In this document: positions 1 to 9,336 of the stretch, piece by piece
How positions within the stretch are numbered: the stretch's first letter is position 1
How the letters are laid out: each line of letters begins with the position of its first letter
From: Streptomyces sp. NBS 14/10
GTDB taxonomy: Bacteria > Actinomycetota > Actinomycetes > Streptomycetales > Streptomycetaceae
Direction of reading: 5' to 3'
NCBI RefSeq assembly: GCF_002224125.1
Contig: NZ_NCSM01000057.1
Coordinates: forward strand, 61,915-125,914
Length of the DNA stretch: 64,000 nucleotides
The notes under the pieces: generated by a model
Databases searched by the model: none
What the model saw: only the letters and a program-made list of their open reading frames with translations
Told to the model about the DNA's origin: nothing
Program-made: the position numbers and the translations under genes

Positions 1-205
1 CACCGCAGGCACGGACCGAGGACGGCCGGCGCGGGCGAACGGCGGCCCGGCGCCGCGTACCAACGGCAGGCGCAGGCGGCACGTCGGGCACAGCGGGGGC
101 AGGCTGCGCAGGTGGGCCTCTCACGGCGGCGCCCCCGGCCGTGGCCGCTCGCGGGGCGAGCGGGCTGGCGGCCGGGGGCGTCGGGGAGAGGGGTGCCGGG
201 GGGCG

Positions 206-1921
206 TCAGACGCGGGTTGCTCGGCGGCGGCGGGTGATGACGACCGCGGCGCCGCCCAGCGCGAGCGCGGCCGCGGCGCCGCCTGCCATCAGGCCGATGC
301 CACCCGCGCCGGTCAGGGCCATCGTGCCGCCGGTGGAACCGCTGTCGTCGGAGGAGCCACCGCTCGTGGCGCCGTCACCGGAGCCGCCGGAGCCGGACGT
401 GGCGCCGTCCTGTGACCCGGAGCCGCCGGTCGAGTCGGCCGAATCGTCGCCGCCGGTGGAGGACCCATCGGAGCCGTCGGAGCCGCCCGACCCGTCAGAG
501 CCGCCGGCTGCGCCCTTGAAGGTGATCTTCGCGGTGTCGTTGGCGGAGTTCGGGTCATTGGTGCTGAAGCCCGCCGGGCCGGGGACCAGCTTGACGGTGC
601 CGGTGGCGTTCTTGTCGGCGTCCTTGGCGATCTTCACGCCGATGCCGTACGTCTGGCCCTCGCCGGGCAGTTCGGTCGAGGCCTCGGGGCACAGATAGCG
701 GCGGTGGCCAGGCTCGAACTTCTTGGTCTCGGTCTCGCTCACATACGTCAGGCACTCACCGCTGGTGTCCTGGTCCGGCTCTTCGTCGATGTGGTTGGTG
801 AGCCCGGTGACACCCTCGGGCAGGGTGATGTCGGCGTACAGGATCGGCTTGCGGTCCTGGCGGTACGCGGCGGCCGGGCCGTCGTTGGTCAGCCCGAACT
901 TCAGCCCGCCCGTGGTGCCGTTGCCGGCCTCCGGGTCGATGGCGCCGCCCACGGCGCGGAAGTCGGCGCGGTTGTCGGTACGGAGGGAGACGCTGCTCTT
1001 GCCGTCGGTCTCGAAGTCGCCACCGGAGACGGCGGTGAAGGCGATCGGGGACCCGGTGCCGGGGGTGCCGTTCGGGTTCTCCTCGCTGCCCGCCGGGACG
1101 GCCTGGACCTGGTAGTCGATCCAGGGGGCCAGGGCGGCCTTGGTGATCTTTACGGTCAGCGGGGTGCTGAGCTTCGCGGACTGGCCCGGTTCGATGGCCG
1201 TGTCGATGGAGCAGTAAACGCGCGCGGAGTCGTCCCATTCGGAGCCGAAGCGACAGTTCTTCGGCTTGTTCGTGAATTCGATGCCCGGGACGCTGCTCAG
1301 CTCGATATTGACGCGCTCGGCCGGCAGATCCCCGGTGTTCCGCACCGTCAGGGGCAGATCCACCGTGGAGCCGGTCTTGAGGCCGTCGCGGTCGGGCAGC
1401 TTGCCCACGACCAGTTGGGGCGAGCCGACGACGACCTTGGAAGAGCTCTTGTCCCCGGTCGCGCCGTCGGCCGTCACCTCGTAGCTGATGGTGCCGGAGA
1501 CGCCGGGCTTGGCGGCGGAGTCGGCGGTGAGCGTGAACGGCTCCCAGGGGCCGTGGAGGTTGCCGTTGTCGAGGCAGGTGACGATCGCGCCGGAGGCGGT
1601 GCACTGCTCGTTTTTCGCTTTGACGGTCGCGACGCCTTCGAGGCCGCTGGCGTCGATGACCATTTTGGCGTTCTTGGGAAGGGGGAATTCGGCCCCGCCG
1701 TCGTAGAACGAATAACCCACGGGCGGGGCGACGGCGCCCTGCCCGTCGGCCGCCGACGGCAGGGCGATCTGCCCGGGAGCGGTGATCTTGGCCCAGGGCT
1801 GGGTCGGCTCGTCCTCCGCGTAGGCGGAGGGCATGCCGACGGCCGTCCCGAGCGCGATCACCGCTCCGGCGGCCGCCACGTGAATCGTTTTCCCCTTATG
1901 CCACATGCGTCCCATGCCCAT
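206..1921 (-). CDS. Secreted surface protein with LAxTG-like sorting signal
   Basis: The 571-residue product has an N-terminal signal peptide (hydrophobic run near residues 14-35, ending in a SAYA-type cleavage site) and a long extracellular part with CARDB/DUF11-like beta-sandwich features. A Gly/Ser/Asp/Thr linker of about 65 residues follows. The C-terminus has the order of a sortase substrate: MALTG, a hydrophobic segment, then RRRR. The motif differs from the Streptomyces class E consensus LAxTG only in its first residue, so covalent anchoring is plausible but unproven. The substrate or partner of the ectodomain is not recognisable. ATG codons at residues 3 and 6 are alternative starts; the upstream one is kept because nothing decides between them. 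Sure of export, unsure of function. Confidence 0.85.
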   Translation of the reverse strand: MGMGRMWHKGKTIHVAAAGAVIALGTAVGMPSAYAEDEPTQPWAKITAPGQIALPSAADGQGAVAPPVGYSFYDGGAEFPLPKNAKMVIDASGLEGVATVKAKNEQCTASGAIVTCLDNGNLHGPWEPFTLTADSAAKPGVSGTISYEVTADGATGDKSSSKVVVGSPQLVVGKLPDRDGLKTGSTVDLPLTVRNTGDLPAERVNIELSSVPGIEFTNKPKNCRFGSEWDDSARVYCSIDTAIEPGQSAKLSTPLTVKITKAALAPWIDYQVQAVPAGSEENPNGTPGTGSPIAFTAVSGGDFETDGKSSVSLRTDNRADFRAVGGAIDPEAGNGTTGGLKFGLTNDGPAAAYRQDRKPILYADITLPEGVTGLTNHIDEEPDQDTSGECLTYVSETETKKFEPGHRRYLCPEASTELPGEGQTYGIGVKIAKDADKNATGTVKLVPGPAGFSTNDPNSANDTAKITFKGAAGGSDGSGGSDGSDGSSTGGDDSADSTGGSGSQDGATSGSGGSGDGATSGGSSDDSGSTGGTMALTGAGGIGLMAGGAAAALALGGAAVVITRRRRATRV

Positions 1922-2049
1922 CTCACGACTACCCGACTATCTGCCGCTCGCCAGACAGTTCAGCCGACCGGATGGTTGCCCTCCGGTGAACGGAAAGTTG
2001 TGAGCAGGGGTAGGAGAGGGAAAGCGGGAGGGGCGGGGCCGGGGCGGGG

Positions 2050-2847
2050 TCAGCCCCGCGAGACGTTGCGCTCGTACACCAGGCGCAGGCCGATCAGGGT
2101 CAGCCACGGCTCGTGCTCGTCGATGACCGAGGCTTCGCCCAGCACCATGGGGGCCAGGCCCCCGGTGGCGATGACCGTCACATCCTCGGGGTCGTCGGCC
2201 AGTTCGCGCGCCATCCGCCGGACCACGCCGTCGACCTGGCCGGCGAACCCGTACAGGATGCCGGCCTGCATCGCCTCGACCGTGTTCTTGCCGATGACGC
2301 TGCGCGGCCGGGCCAGCTCGATCTTGCGCAGTTGCGCACCGCGCACACCAAGCGCCTCGACCGAGATCTCGATGCCCGGCGCGATCACCCCGCCCACGTA
2401 CTCGCCACGCGCGCTGACCGCGTCGAAGGTCGTCGCCGTGCCGAAGTCGACGACCACGCACGGGCCCTCGTACAGCTCGACGGCCGCCAGGGCGTTGATG
2501 ATCCGGTCGGCGCCGACCTCCTTCGGGTTGTCCATCAGGATCGGCACACCGGTCTTCACCCCCGGCTCGACCAGGACGGACGGCACATCCCCGTAGTAGC
2601 GGCGGGTCACCTCGCGCAGCTCGTGCAGTACGGAGGGGACGGTGGAGCAGATGGAGATGCCCTCGATACCGTCGCCCAGCTCCTCGCCGAGCAGCGGGTG
2701 CATGCCCATCAAACCCTGCAGGATGACGGCCAGCTCATCAGCGGTGCGGCGGGCGTCCGTGGAGATCCGCCAGTGTTCGACGATCTCGTCGCCGTCGAAC
2801 AGGCCCAGCACGGTGTGGGTGTTTCCCACATCGATGGTCAGCAGCAT
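2050..2847 (-). CDS. coaX: Type III pantothenate kinase
   Basis: Phosphorylates pantothenate in the first step of CoA synthesis. The 265-residue protein starts MLLTIDVGNTHT, giving the ASKHA phosphate-binding motif DVGNT, and carries the second signature DFGTATTFD near residue 128. The length is normal for CoaX. It is the last gene of the minus-strand cofactor operon and starts 2 bp after the nadC stop, so it is probably translated by coupling. panC in the same operon makes its substrate, so pantothenate synthesis and its first activation step are co-transcribed. Confidence 0.96.
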   Translation of the reverse strand: MLLTIDVGNTHTVLGLFDGDEIVEHWRISTDARRTADELAVILQGLMGMHPLLGEELGDGIEGISICSTVPSVLHELREVTRRYYGDVPSVLVEPGVKTGVPILMDNPKEVGADRIINALAAVELYEGPCVVVDFGTATTFDAVSARGEYVGGVIAPGIEISVEALGVRGAQLRKIELARPRSVIGKNTVEAMQAGILYGFAGQVDGVVRRMARELADDPEDVTVIATGGLAPMVLGEASVIDEHEPWLTLIGLRLVYERNVSRG

Positions 2848-2849
2848 CG

Positions 2850-3887
2850 TCAGTTCGCCTCGGCCTCGCGCAGGTCCAGGCCGATGTCGAGGATCGGGGA
2901 GGAGTGGGTGAGCGCGCCGACCGCGAGATAGTCGACGCCCGTCTCGCCGTACGCCCGCGCGTGTCCCAGCGTGAGGCGGCCCGAGGACTCCAGGGTGGCG
3001 CGGCCCGCGACCAGCTCGACAGCCTGCCGGGTCTGCTCCAGGGTGAAGTTGTCGAGCAGGATCAGGTCCGCGCCCGCGTCGAGCACCGGCGGAATCTGGT
3101 CCAGGGTGTCCACCTCCACCTCCACGTCCACGTCCGGGAACTCGGCGCGCACGGCCTTGAACGCCTGCGCCACGCCGCCCGCCGCGACCACGTGGTTGTC
3201 CTTGACCAGGGCCGCGTCCGACAGCGACATACGGTGGTTGACGCCACCGCCGCAGCGCACCGCGTACTTCTCCAGCACCCGCAGCCCCGGGGTGGTCTTA
3301 CGGGTGTCGCGGACCTTCGCCGTGGTGCCCTCCAGGGCGTCCGCCCAGGCGCGGGTCGCGGTGGCGATACCGGACAGCCGGCACAGCAGGTTGAGCGCGC
3401 TGCGCTCGGCGGTGAGCAGATCGCGGGTGCGGGTGCGGACCGAGAGCAGCCGCTGGCCGGCGGCGACCTGGTCGCCGTCCTCGACATGCCGCTCGACCTC
3501 GAACTCGTCGGTGCAGACGATGGACAGCACCGCCTCGGCGACGCGCAGCCCGGCGACGATGCCCGCCTCGCGGGCGGTGAAGTCGCCGGTGGCCATGGCG
3601 TCCTCGGGGATGGTGGCCACGGTCGTCACATCCACGCCGTGGTCGAGGTCCTCCTCGATCGCCATATGCGCGATGTCCTCGACCTTGACGGGGTCGAGCC
3701 CGGCGGCGGCCAGGAGCTGGGCGAGGTCGGGGTCCAGACCGCACTCCATCGGGTCGAGGTCGTACGCCTCGTCGTCGTCGGCGCCACAGCCGCACGCGTC
3801 ACCGCAGCCGGGGCCCCCGCCGGGGAGGCCGATCTGCAGCAGAGGGAGGGCCACTGGCTGTGGGCGGTCGTCGGGAGTGCTGCTCAC
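2850..3887 (-). CDS. nadC: Nicotinate-nucleotide pyrophosphorylase (quinolinate phosphoribosyltransferase)
   Basis: Converts quinolinate and PRPP to nicotinate mononucleotide in de novo NAD synthesis. The open frame continues far upstream, but GTG at 3887 is chosen because it overlaps the nadB stop (GTGA) and gives 345 residues, with QPRTase motifs such as RDTRKTTPG, EKYAV and GGGVNHR and the end-barrel segment LDNFT. An N-terminal extension of about 50 residues holds a Cys cluster (CGDACGCG, residues 28-34) followed by an Asp/Glu run, beyond the usual catalytic unit. nadA is not in the window, so quinolinate synthase must be encoded elsewhere. Confidence 0.95.
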   Translation of the reverse strand: MSSTPDDRPQPVALPLLQIGLPGGGPGCGDACGCGADDDEAYDLDPMECGLDPDLAQLLAAAGLDPVKVEDIAHMAIEEDLDHGVDVTTVATIPEDAMATGDFTAREAGIVAGLRVAEAVLSIVCTDEFEVERHVEDGDQVAAGQRLLSVRTRTRDLLTAERSALNLLCRLSGIATATRAWADALEGTTAKVRDTRKTTPGLRVLEKYAVRCGGGVNHRMSLSDAALVKDNHVVAAGGVAQAFKAVRAEFPDVDVEVEVDTLDQIPPVLDAGADLILLDNFTLEQTRQAVELVAGRATLESSGRLTLGHARAYGETGVDYLAVGALTHSSPILDIGLDLREAEAN

Positions 3888-5734
3888 GGGTGGGACTCCG
3901 TCTTCGTTCGGGGGGTGGTGAGTGGGGCGGATGCCTCGGTCGTGGAGGGAGCGCCGGTCGCGGGGAACGCCTCCGTCGCGGGGAACGCCTCCGAGTCCGT
4001 CGTACGGACGTCCAGCGTGTCGCCGGGGCCCAGGGTGACCAGGAGGTGCCGGCGCCAGGCCGGGTCGTCCCGGTCGGGGCGGTCCTCGCGCCAGTGGCAG
4101 CCGCGGGTCTCCTCGCGGCGGAGGGCGGCGGCCACCAGGACGCGGGCGACGAGGAGGAGGTTGGTCGCCTCCCAGGTGTCGACCCCCGGCTCGGCGGTCT
4201 TGCCGTCGCGGCGCAGCGCCTCGGCGGCCTCGTCGTGGACCCGCTCCAGCTGGGCGGCGGCGTGGGCCAGGCTCTCGGCGGACCGGAGCACCCCGGCCCC
4301 GGCGGTCATGATCCGCTGGATGCTGTACCGGGCCTCGGGCGGCAGCAGCGGCCCCTCGCCGGTGGCAAGCCCGGTGGCGGCCTGCGGGGTTTGCTGTGCC
4401 TGAAGGGCCTGCTGTGCCTGAAGGGCCTGCTGTGCCTGAAGGGCCTGCTGTGCCTGAGGAGTCGGGGCGGAGGTGATGTCCTCGGCGATGCGCTCCGCGA
4501 AGACCAGGCCCTCCAGGAGGGAGTTGGACGCGAGCCGGTTCGCGCCGTGGACGCCGGTGCAGGCGACCTCGCCGCACGCGTACAGCCCGGGGACCGTGGT
4601 GCGGCCGCTCAGGTCGGTGCGTACGCCGCCGCTCGCGTGATGCGCGGCGGGCGCCACCGGGATGGGCTCGGTGACGGGGTCGATGCCGTGGGCGCGGCAG
4701 GCGGCGAGGATGGTCGGGAAGCGGTGCTCCCACATCCGCGCGCCGAAGTGGCGGGCGTCCAGGTACATGTGCTCGGCGCCCTGCTCGAGCATGCGCCGCA
4801 GGATGCCCTTGGCCACGATGTCACGGGGCGCCAGCTCGGCCAGCTCGTGCTGCCCCTGCATAAAGCGGACGCCGTCGGCGTCGACGAGATACGCGCCCTC
4901 GCCCCGCACCGCCTCCGAGACCAGCGGCTGCTGCCCCTCCGCCTCCGGGCCGAGCCACAGCACCGTGGGGTGGAACTGCACGAACTCCAGGTCGGAGACC
5001 TCCGCCCCGGCGCGCAGCGCGAGGGCCACGCCGTCGCCGGTGGAGACGGCGGGGTTGGTGGTGGCGGAGAACACCTGCCCCATACCGCCGGTCGCGAGGA
5101 CGACCGCGCCCGCGCGCACCGCGCCGACGCCGTCCCGCTGGCCCTCGCCCATGACGTGCAGGGTGACTCCGGCCGCGCGGCCGGAGGCGTCCTTGAGCAG
5201 GTCGAGCACCAGCGCGTTCTCCACGGTCTCGATACCGGCCGCGCGTACCGCCTCGACCAGCGCCCGCGAGACCTCCGCGCCCGTCGCGTCGCCGCCCGCG
5301 TGCACGATGCGGCGGCGATGGTGGCCGCCCTCGCGGCCCAACAGGATCTCCCCGGTCTCGTCGTCGGCGTCGAACCGGGCGCCGGTGCCGATCAGCCGGC
5401 GTATGGCGTCAGGGCCCTCGGTGACCAGCGTGCGTACGGCCGTCTCGTCGCAGAGCCCGGCGCCGGCGACCAGGGTGTCGTCGAGGTGCTGCTCGGGGGT
5501 GTCGCCCTCGCCGAGGGCGGCCGCTATGCCGCCCTGGGCCCAGCGCGTGGAGCCGTCGTCGAGGCGGGCCTTGGTGACGACGGTGACCTTCGCTCCGGCG
5601 GCGGCGCAGCGCAGCGCGACGGTCAGACCGGCGACGCCCGAGCCGACGACCACGACGTCGGCCTCGATGGCCCAACCGGGGGCCGGGGCACGCAGGGCCG
5701 CGCCGACGGCTGCCGGCTTGTTCTCTTGGATCAT
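3884..5734 (-). CDS. nadB: L-aspartate oxidase
   Basis: FAD enzyme that oxidises L-aspartate to iminoaspartate for quinolinate synthesis. The dinucleotide-binding motif VVVGSGVAGL lies near residue 28, with succinate dehydrogenase/aspartate oxidase family segments downstream (RWAQGGIAAA, HASGGVRTDLSGRT, GANRLASNSLLEGLVF). ATG at 5734 is preferred over an in-frame start 18 bp upstream because it shares one base with the panC stop (TGATG). At 616 residues it is longer than usual. It carries a QAQQAL hexapeptide array between the FAD part and the helical C-terminal part, and a small EAFPAT repeat near the C-terminus (two 18-bp DNA copies near 3957-3992). Confidence 0.95.
   Translation of the reverse strand: MIQENKPAAVGAALRAPAPGWAIEADVVVVGSGVAGLTVALRCAAAGAKVTVVTKARLDDGSTRWAQGGIAAALGEGDTPEQHLDDTLVAGAGLCDETAVRTLVTEGPDAIRRLIGTGARFDADDETGEILLGREGGHHRRRIVHAGGDATGAEVSRALVEAVRAAGIETVENALVLDLLKDASGRAAGVTLHVMGEGQRDGVGAVRAGAVVLATGGMGQVFSATTNPAVSTGDGVALALRAGAEVSDLEFVQFHPTVLWLGPEAEGQQPLVSEAVRGEGAYLVDADGVRFMQGQHELAELAPRDIVAKGILRRMLEQGAEHMYLDARHFGARMWEHRFPTILAACRAHGIDPVTEPIPVAPAAHHASGGVRTDLSGRTTVPGLYACGEVACTGVHGANRLASNSLLEGLVFAERIAEDITSAPTPQAQQALQAQQALQAQQALQAQQTPQAATGLATGEGPLLPPEARYSIQRIMTAGAGVLRSAESLAHAAAQLERVHDEAAEALRRDGKTAEPGVDTWEATNLLLVARVLVAAALRREETRGCHWREDRPDRDDPAWRRHLLVTLGPGDTLDVRTTDSEAFPATEAFPATGAPSTTEASAPLTTPRTKTESHP
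4394..4459. repeat. In-frame 18-bp minisatellite inside nadB
   Basis: Three exact 18-bp units (4394-4411, 4412-4429, 4430-4447) plus a partial fourth. On the coding strand they encode repeated QAQQAL. The period is divisible by three, so unit gain or loss keeps frame, and the array falls in a linker between domains. Confidence 0.95.
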
Positions 5735-6666
5735 CACACGGCTCCGAACCACAGGCGGACGTTGTCTATCAGGCGCGTGCTGCCGACCTTGGCGGCGACG
5801 GCGAGGACGGCCTCGCCCGTGTGGTCGTCGGGGACCTCGGTGAAGTCCGAGGGGTCGACGAGCGCCAGATAGTCGAGATCGAGGGGTGGTTGGAGGGAGG
5901 CCGCCTCGTCGAGCACTGCGCGCGCGGCGGACCGGACCGCCGCCACGTCCCGCCCCGCGTCACCCGCGTCCCGCCCCGCGTCACGCCCCGCGAACAGCGC
6001 GCGGGACAGGGCCAGGGCGGTGGTCCGCTCCTGCGCCGACAGGTAGCGGTTACGGCTGGACAGCGCGAGGCCGTCGATCTCCCTGACCGTCGGAGCGCCG
6101 ACGATCTCGACGGGGAAGTCCAGATCGAGCACCATGCGGCGGATCACGGCCAGCTGCTGGGCGTCCTTCTCGCCGAAGAAGGCGACGTCCGGGCGAGTGA
6201 GGTGGAGCAGCTTGGCCACGACGGTGAGCACCCCGTCGAAGTGCCCGGGCCGCGAGGCGCCCTCGTACCGCTCCCCCATGGCACCGGCGGTCATCCGCAC
6301 CCGCGGCTCACCGCCCCCGTACACCTCCTCGACCGGCGGCGCGAAGACGATGTCCGCGCCGGCGGCTGCCGCGACCTCGAGGTCAGCGTCGAGCGTGCGC
6401 GGATAGCGGTCCAGGTCCTCGCCCGCGCCGAACTGAAGGGGGTTGACGAAGACGGTGACCGTCACGATGCCCTTGGCTCCGACCCGGGCGCGGGCCGCGC
6501 GTATGAGGGAGGCGTGTCCTTCGTGGAGCGCGCCCATGGTCATGACGACGGCGACGCGCCCCGGGGTGGCGAACTGCGCCAGGGCGGCGTCGAAGTCGGC
6601 GCGGGTGGTGAACAGCTCGACGTCCGGCTCGCCGGGGACGGCCTTGCGCCACAGCTTCGGGCTCAT
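5734..6666 (-). CDS. panC: Pantothenate synthetase
   Basis: Joins pantoate and beta-alanine using ATP. The open frame runs further upstream, but ATG at 6666 gives the normal start and overlaps the stop of the preceding gene (ATGA). Signature segments are [11 protein letters not shown] (nucleotide-binding, HIGH-like), [18 protein letters not shown] and SSRNRYLS. The 310-residue length is typical. A small linker repeat ([17 protein letters not shown] near 5945-5995) follows the catalytic domain. No panB or panD is seen nearby. Confidence 0.96.
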   Translation of the reverse strand: MSPKLWRKAVPGEPDVELFTTRADFDAALAQFATPGRVAVVMTMGALHEGHASLIRAARARVGAKGIVTVTVFVNPLQFGAGEDLDRYPRTLDADLEVAAAAGADIVFAPPVEEVYGGGEPRVRMTAGAMGERYEGASRPGHFDGVLTVVAKLLHLTRPDVAFFGEKDAQQLAVIRRMVLDLDFPVEIVGAPTVREIDGLALSSRNRYLSAQERTTALALSRALFAGRDAGRDAGDAGRDVAAVRSAARAVLDEAASLQPPLDLDYLALVDPSDFTEVPDDHTGEAVLAVAAKVGSTRLIDNVRLWFGAV

Positions 6667-7601
6667 GCTCCCGTCCCTCCCTCCAGGCCGGGGACGTCGG
6701 AGACGTCGGAGAGGACGCCCAACAGGTCCTCGGCGAGCTCGGGCTTGAGCAGCCCGGCGGCGAGCGCGCGGTCCGCGGTCGAACGGGCCATCGCGAGGTA
6801 GCCGGGGACGGCCTGGGGCGCATGGCGGTGCAGCTCGGCGACATGGGCGGCGACCGTGCCCGCGTCGCCGCGCGCGACCGGGCCGGTCAGCGCGGCGTCG
6901 CCGCTGCGCAGCGCGTTGTCCAAGGCGGCGCCCAGCAGCGGGCCGAGCATCCGGTCCGGGGTGCCGACCCCGGCGGCGCGCAGCAGGTCCATGGCCTGGG
7001 CGACCAGGGTGACCAGGTGGTTGGAGCCGATGGCGAGGGCGGCGTGGTAGAGCGGCCGGGCCTCCTCGGCGATCCACTCGGGCTCGCCGCCCATCTCGAT
7101 GACCAGCGCCTCGGCCGCCATCCGCAGCTCTTCGGGCGCGGTGACGCCGAACGAGCAGCCTGCGATCCGCTGGACGTCGACGGGGGTGCCGGTGAAGGTC
7201 ATGACGGGGTGCAGCGCGAGCGGCAGCGCCCCGGCGCGCAGGGCGGGGTCGAGCACGGATGTGCCGTACCGCCCGGAGGTGTGCACAAGCAGCTGCCCGG
7301 GGCGCACCGCGCCGGTCTCGGCGAGGCCGCTGACCAGATCGGGCAGCGCGTCGTCGGGGACGGTCAGCAGGACCAGCTCGGCCCGCGCCAGCACCTCGGC
7401 GGGCGGGACGATCGGGACCTCGGGGAGCAGCGCGGCGGCCCGGCGCACGGAGGCGTCGGAGACGCCGGACGCGGCGACGGGGCGGTGCCCTGCGAGCCGC
7501 AGCGAGGCGGCGAGGGCGGGGCCGACGCGACCGGCGCCGACGACCCCGACGGTGAGCCGGGCAGGGCGGTCCTGCGGCTCGGGAAGTGGATGTGCGTTCA
7601 C
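6663..7601 (-). CDS. Rossmann-like/DUF2520 NAD(P)-binding protein
   Basis: 312 residues. The N-terminal Rossmann fold has the motif [12 protein letters not shown] near residue 14, and the C-terminal helical half resembles DUF2520 (LHPVMTFTG, then [13 protein letters not shown]). The general plan is that of 6-phosphogluconate-dehydrogenase-like reductases. GTG at 7601 places the Rossmann motif normally; the longer frame upstream has low-complexity sequence and no family similarity. It is first in the operon with panC, nadB, nadC and coaX. The same neighbour occurs beside panC in mycobacteria (from memory), so a role as a non-canonical ketopantoate reductase is an attractive inference. Its substrate is not known from sequence. 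Confidence 0.85.
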   Translation of the reverse strand: MNAHPLPEPQDRPARLTVGVVGAGRVGPALAASLRLAGHRPVAASGVSDASVRRAAALLPEVPIVPPAEVLARAELVLLTVPDDALPDLVSGLAETGAVRPGQLLVHTSGRYGTSVLDPALRAGALPLALHPVMTFTGTPVDVQRIAGCSFGVTAPEELRMAAEALVIEMGGEPEWIAEEARPLYHAALAIGSNHLVTLVAQAMDLLRAAGVGTPDRMLGPLLGAALDNALRSGDAALTGPVARGDAGTVAAHVAELHRHAPQAVPGYLAMARSTADRALAAGLLKPELAEDLLGVLSDVSDVPGLEGGTGA

Positions 7602-7748
7602 TCGACGACGGCCTTCCGTTCCAGTCCTCAGGGGGTACCGGACGATTCCCCGCCATGCTACGCGAGTGCTTCCAGATGCTCCGTCCTGTCCCCAGGGCTG
7701 TGGAAAACCCTGTGGCCCGCCCGAGCGCGGGTACGACATGCTCGGCCC

Positions 7749-8939
7749 ATGGCAGACGGAACGGCACAGCCTGAACAGCCGGAGGGGCCGGAAGACATCC
7801 GGGCCCGCAGGCTCGCGGCCTGGCGCGGCTCGACGCGGAAGCTGACCAGCCTCGCGGTCGGTGAGCGGATCGGCGAGCGGCTGGCCCGGCTGACGGCCGA
7901 CGCCGCCGGGTCGTACGACCTGGACGACTGGCTGGACTTCTACGGGAACGGGGACGGGGTCGTCGGGGAGCTGGAGCGGCGGGTCGCCGAACTGCTCGGC
8001 ATGGAGGCCGCGGCCTTCTTCCCCACCGGCACCATGGCCCAGCAGATCGCGCTGCGCTGCTGGGCGGGGCGCACCGGCAATGCGGCCGTGGCCGTGCATC
8101 CGCTCTCACATCTGGAGGTGCATGAGCGCGACGCCTGTCTGACGGTGAGCGGGCTGCGCGCGGTACACCCGACGAGCGAGCCGCGGCTGCCCACGGCCGA
8201 CGAGGTCCGGGAGCTGGACGAGCCCTTCGGGACGCTCGCCCTGGAGCTTCCGCTGCGCGACACGGGCTTCGCGCTGCCCACCTGGGACGAACTGACCGCC
8301 GTGGTGGAGGCCGCGCGGGAGCGGGAGGCGGTGGTCCACTTCGACGGGGCGAGGCTGTGGGAGTGCACCGCGCACTTCGGGCGCGAGCTGTCGGAGATCG
8401 CCGCCCTCGCGGACTCGGTGTACGTGTCGTTCTACAAGTCGCTGGACGGCATTTCGGGGGCCGCGCTGGCCGGGCCCGAGGCGCTGGTGGCGGAGGCCAA
8501 GGCGTGGCGGCACCGGTACGGCGGGCAGGTATTCCAGCAGTGGCCCGCGGCGCTGGCCGCGCTGGCCGGCCTGGACCGCGAGCTGCCCCGGCTGCCGTCG
8601 TACGTGGCGCACGCCCAGGTCGTGGCGCGGGCGCTGGACGAGGCGTTCACGGCCGCCGGGGTGCCCTGGTTCCGGGTGCATCCGCACCAGCCGCACATCC
8701 ATCGGTTCCAGGTGTGGCTGCCGTATCCGGCGGCTGACCTGGACGAGGCGGGGCTGCGGCTGGCGGAGGAGACCCGGACGACGCTGTTCGGCCGGTGGTG
8801 GGAGTCGGGGCCGCCTGGCCTGGCCATGACCGAGGTGACGGTCGCCTCATCCGCACTGGAGTGGACGGCGGACGATGTCGCAGCCGCCGTCGCCGCCTTC
8901 CTGAAGCGGCTTCCGGAGGGTGACCGGGCGGTCGGCTGA
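7749..8939 (+). CDS. Threonine aldolase-family PLP enzyme (beta-eliminating lyase)
   Basis: The 396-residue protein is a fold type I PLP enzyme of the low-specificity L-threonine aldolase group. [10 protein letters not shown] is the cofactor phosphate-binding region, [11 protein letters not shown] holds the Asp that pairs with the PLP nitrogen, and VSFYKSLDG holds the Schiff-base lysine. It probably cleaves L-threonine or another beta-hydroxy amino acid to glycine and an aldehyde. The first ATG is used. Its 3' end overlaps a possible convergent small gene by 93 bp. It is divergent from the cofactor operon across a 147-bp gap. Confidence 0.85.
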   Translation: MADGTAQPEQPEGPEDIRARRLAAWRGSTRKLTSLAVGERIGERLARLTADAAGSYDLDDWLDFYGNGDGVVGELERRVAELLGMEAAAFFPTGTMAQQIALRCWAGRTGNAAVAVHPLSHLEVHERDACLTVSGLRAVHPTSEPRLPTADEVRELDEPFGTLALELPLRDTGFALPTWDELTAVVEAAREREAVVHFDGARLWECTAHFGRELSEIAALADSVYVSFYKSLDGISGAALAGPEALVAEAKAWRHRYGGQVFQQWPAALAALAGLDRELPRLPSYVAHAQVVARALDEAFTAAGVPWFRVHPHQPHIHRFQVWLPYPAADLDEAGLRLAEETRTTLFGRWWESGPPGLAMTEVTVASSALEWTADDVAAAVAAFLKRLPEGDRAVG

Positions 8940-9236
8940 GCCGGTCGCCGCCGCGCCCGCCGCCGGGCGCCGGGCGAAGAGGGCGGCCAGCCGGGCACGT
9001 ACGGTCAGCCGGGGGCGTACGGCCTGCCAGGTGTGTACGGCCTGCCGGGTACGTACGGTCAGCCGGGCCGCCCGGCTCTCGCGCGCCGGGCGCTCCTCGG
9101 CCACCGCGCGGAGGTCGCCGTACCGGCTCAGCTCTCGGATGGTGCGCCAGTCGCCGGGGCGGGGCGCGGGCGGGGCGGGTTCGCCGCGCCGGGCGGCGCG
9201 GTACAGGTCCAGTGCGTACTGCTCGGTGAGGCTCAT
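8847..9236 (-). CDS. Small conserved-looking protein of unknown function
   Basis: 129 residues, not recognised as a named family. The N-terminus MSLTEQYALDLYRAARRGE followed by PAPPAPRPGDW looks like a real conserved start. The middle is Arg/Ala/Val-rich with a degenerate 17-18-bp repeat (8999-9065) that encodes TVRTRQAV/TWQAV-like units. The last 31 codons overlap the aldolase gene antisense, which suggests the true end was once earlier or that the tail is unconstrained. It is divergent from the ArsR-type regulator and could be its target or partner. Confidence 0.5.
   Translation of the reverse strand: MSLTEQYALDLYRAARRGEPAPPAPRPGDWRTIRELSRYGDLRAVAEERPARESRAARLTVRTRQAVHTWQAVRPRLTVRARLAALFARRPAAGAAATGSADRPVTLRKPLQEGGDGGCDIVRRPLQCG
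8999..9065. repeat. Degenerate 17-18-bp tandem repeat
   Basis: About four units built on GTACGG(T/C)C(A/T)GCC(G/A)GG lie inside the small minus-strand ORF. The mixed unit length would disturb frame if expanded, which is one reason for caution about that ORF. Confidence 0.75.
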
Positions 9237-9277
9237 GGCACGAGGCTGCGCCCGCCCCCCGCCGCTGGTCGTCCCGA

Positions 9278-9327
9278 TTGACGATCGCCGTCAAACGAGG
9301 TCGAAGGCCGTCGGTGCGGACCGCACC
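9278..9327. promoter_or_regulatory. Two dyads upstream of ArsR-type regulator
   Basis: Dyad 1 is TTGACG (9278-9283), 5 bp, CGTCAA (9289-9294). Dyad 2 is GGTGCGG (9313-9319), 1 bp, CCGCACC (9321-9327). Both sit in the 100-bp gap between the divergent small gene and the regulator, immediately before the regulator start, as expected for autoregulatory operators. Function is inferred. Confidence 0.5.
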
Positions 9328-9336
9328 ATAGGAGCC

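Noticed and set aside
1..130. Possible N-terminus of a minus-strand gene with a CPTC motif running off the window start
   Set aside because: Only about 38 codons are visible, there is a stop just upstream and no credible start codon or second Cys pair; not enough to call a gene.
704..2596. 630-codon plus-strand open frame
   Set aside because: Antisense to the secreted protein and coaX; Arg/Gly/Val-rich with no family motif, a GC-bias artefact.
3888..4733. Long upstream extension of the nadC frame
   Set aside because: It is antisense and out of frame to nadB, Arg/Pro-rich, and nadC has a coupled GTG start at 3887.
7699..7707. DnaA-box-like TGTGGAAAA in the aldolase promoter region
   Set aside because: A single copy with one mismatch and no cluster of further boxes; not an origin.
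6667..8109. Long upstream extension of the panC frame
   Set aside because: Overlaps the DUF2520 gene in another frame and has shadow composition; panC begins at the ATGA overlap.
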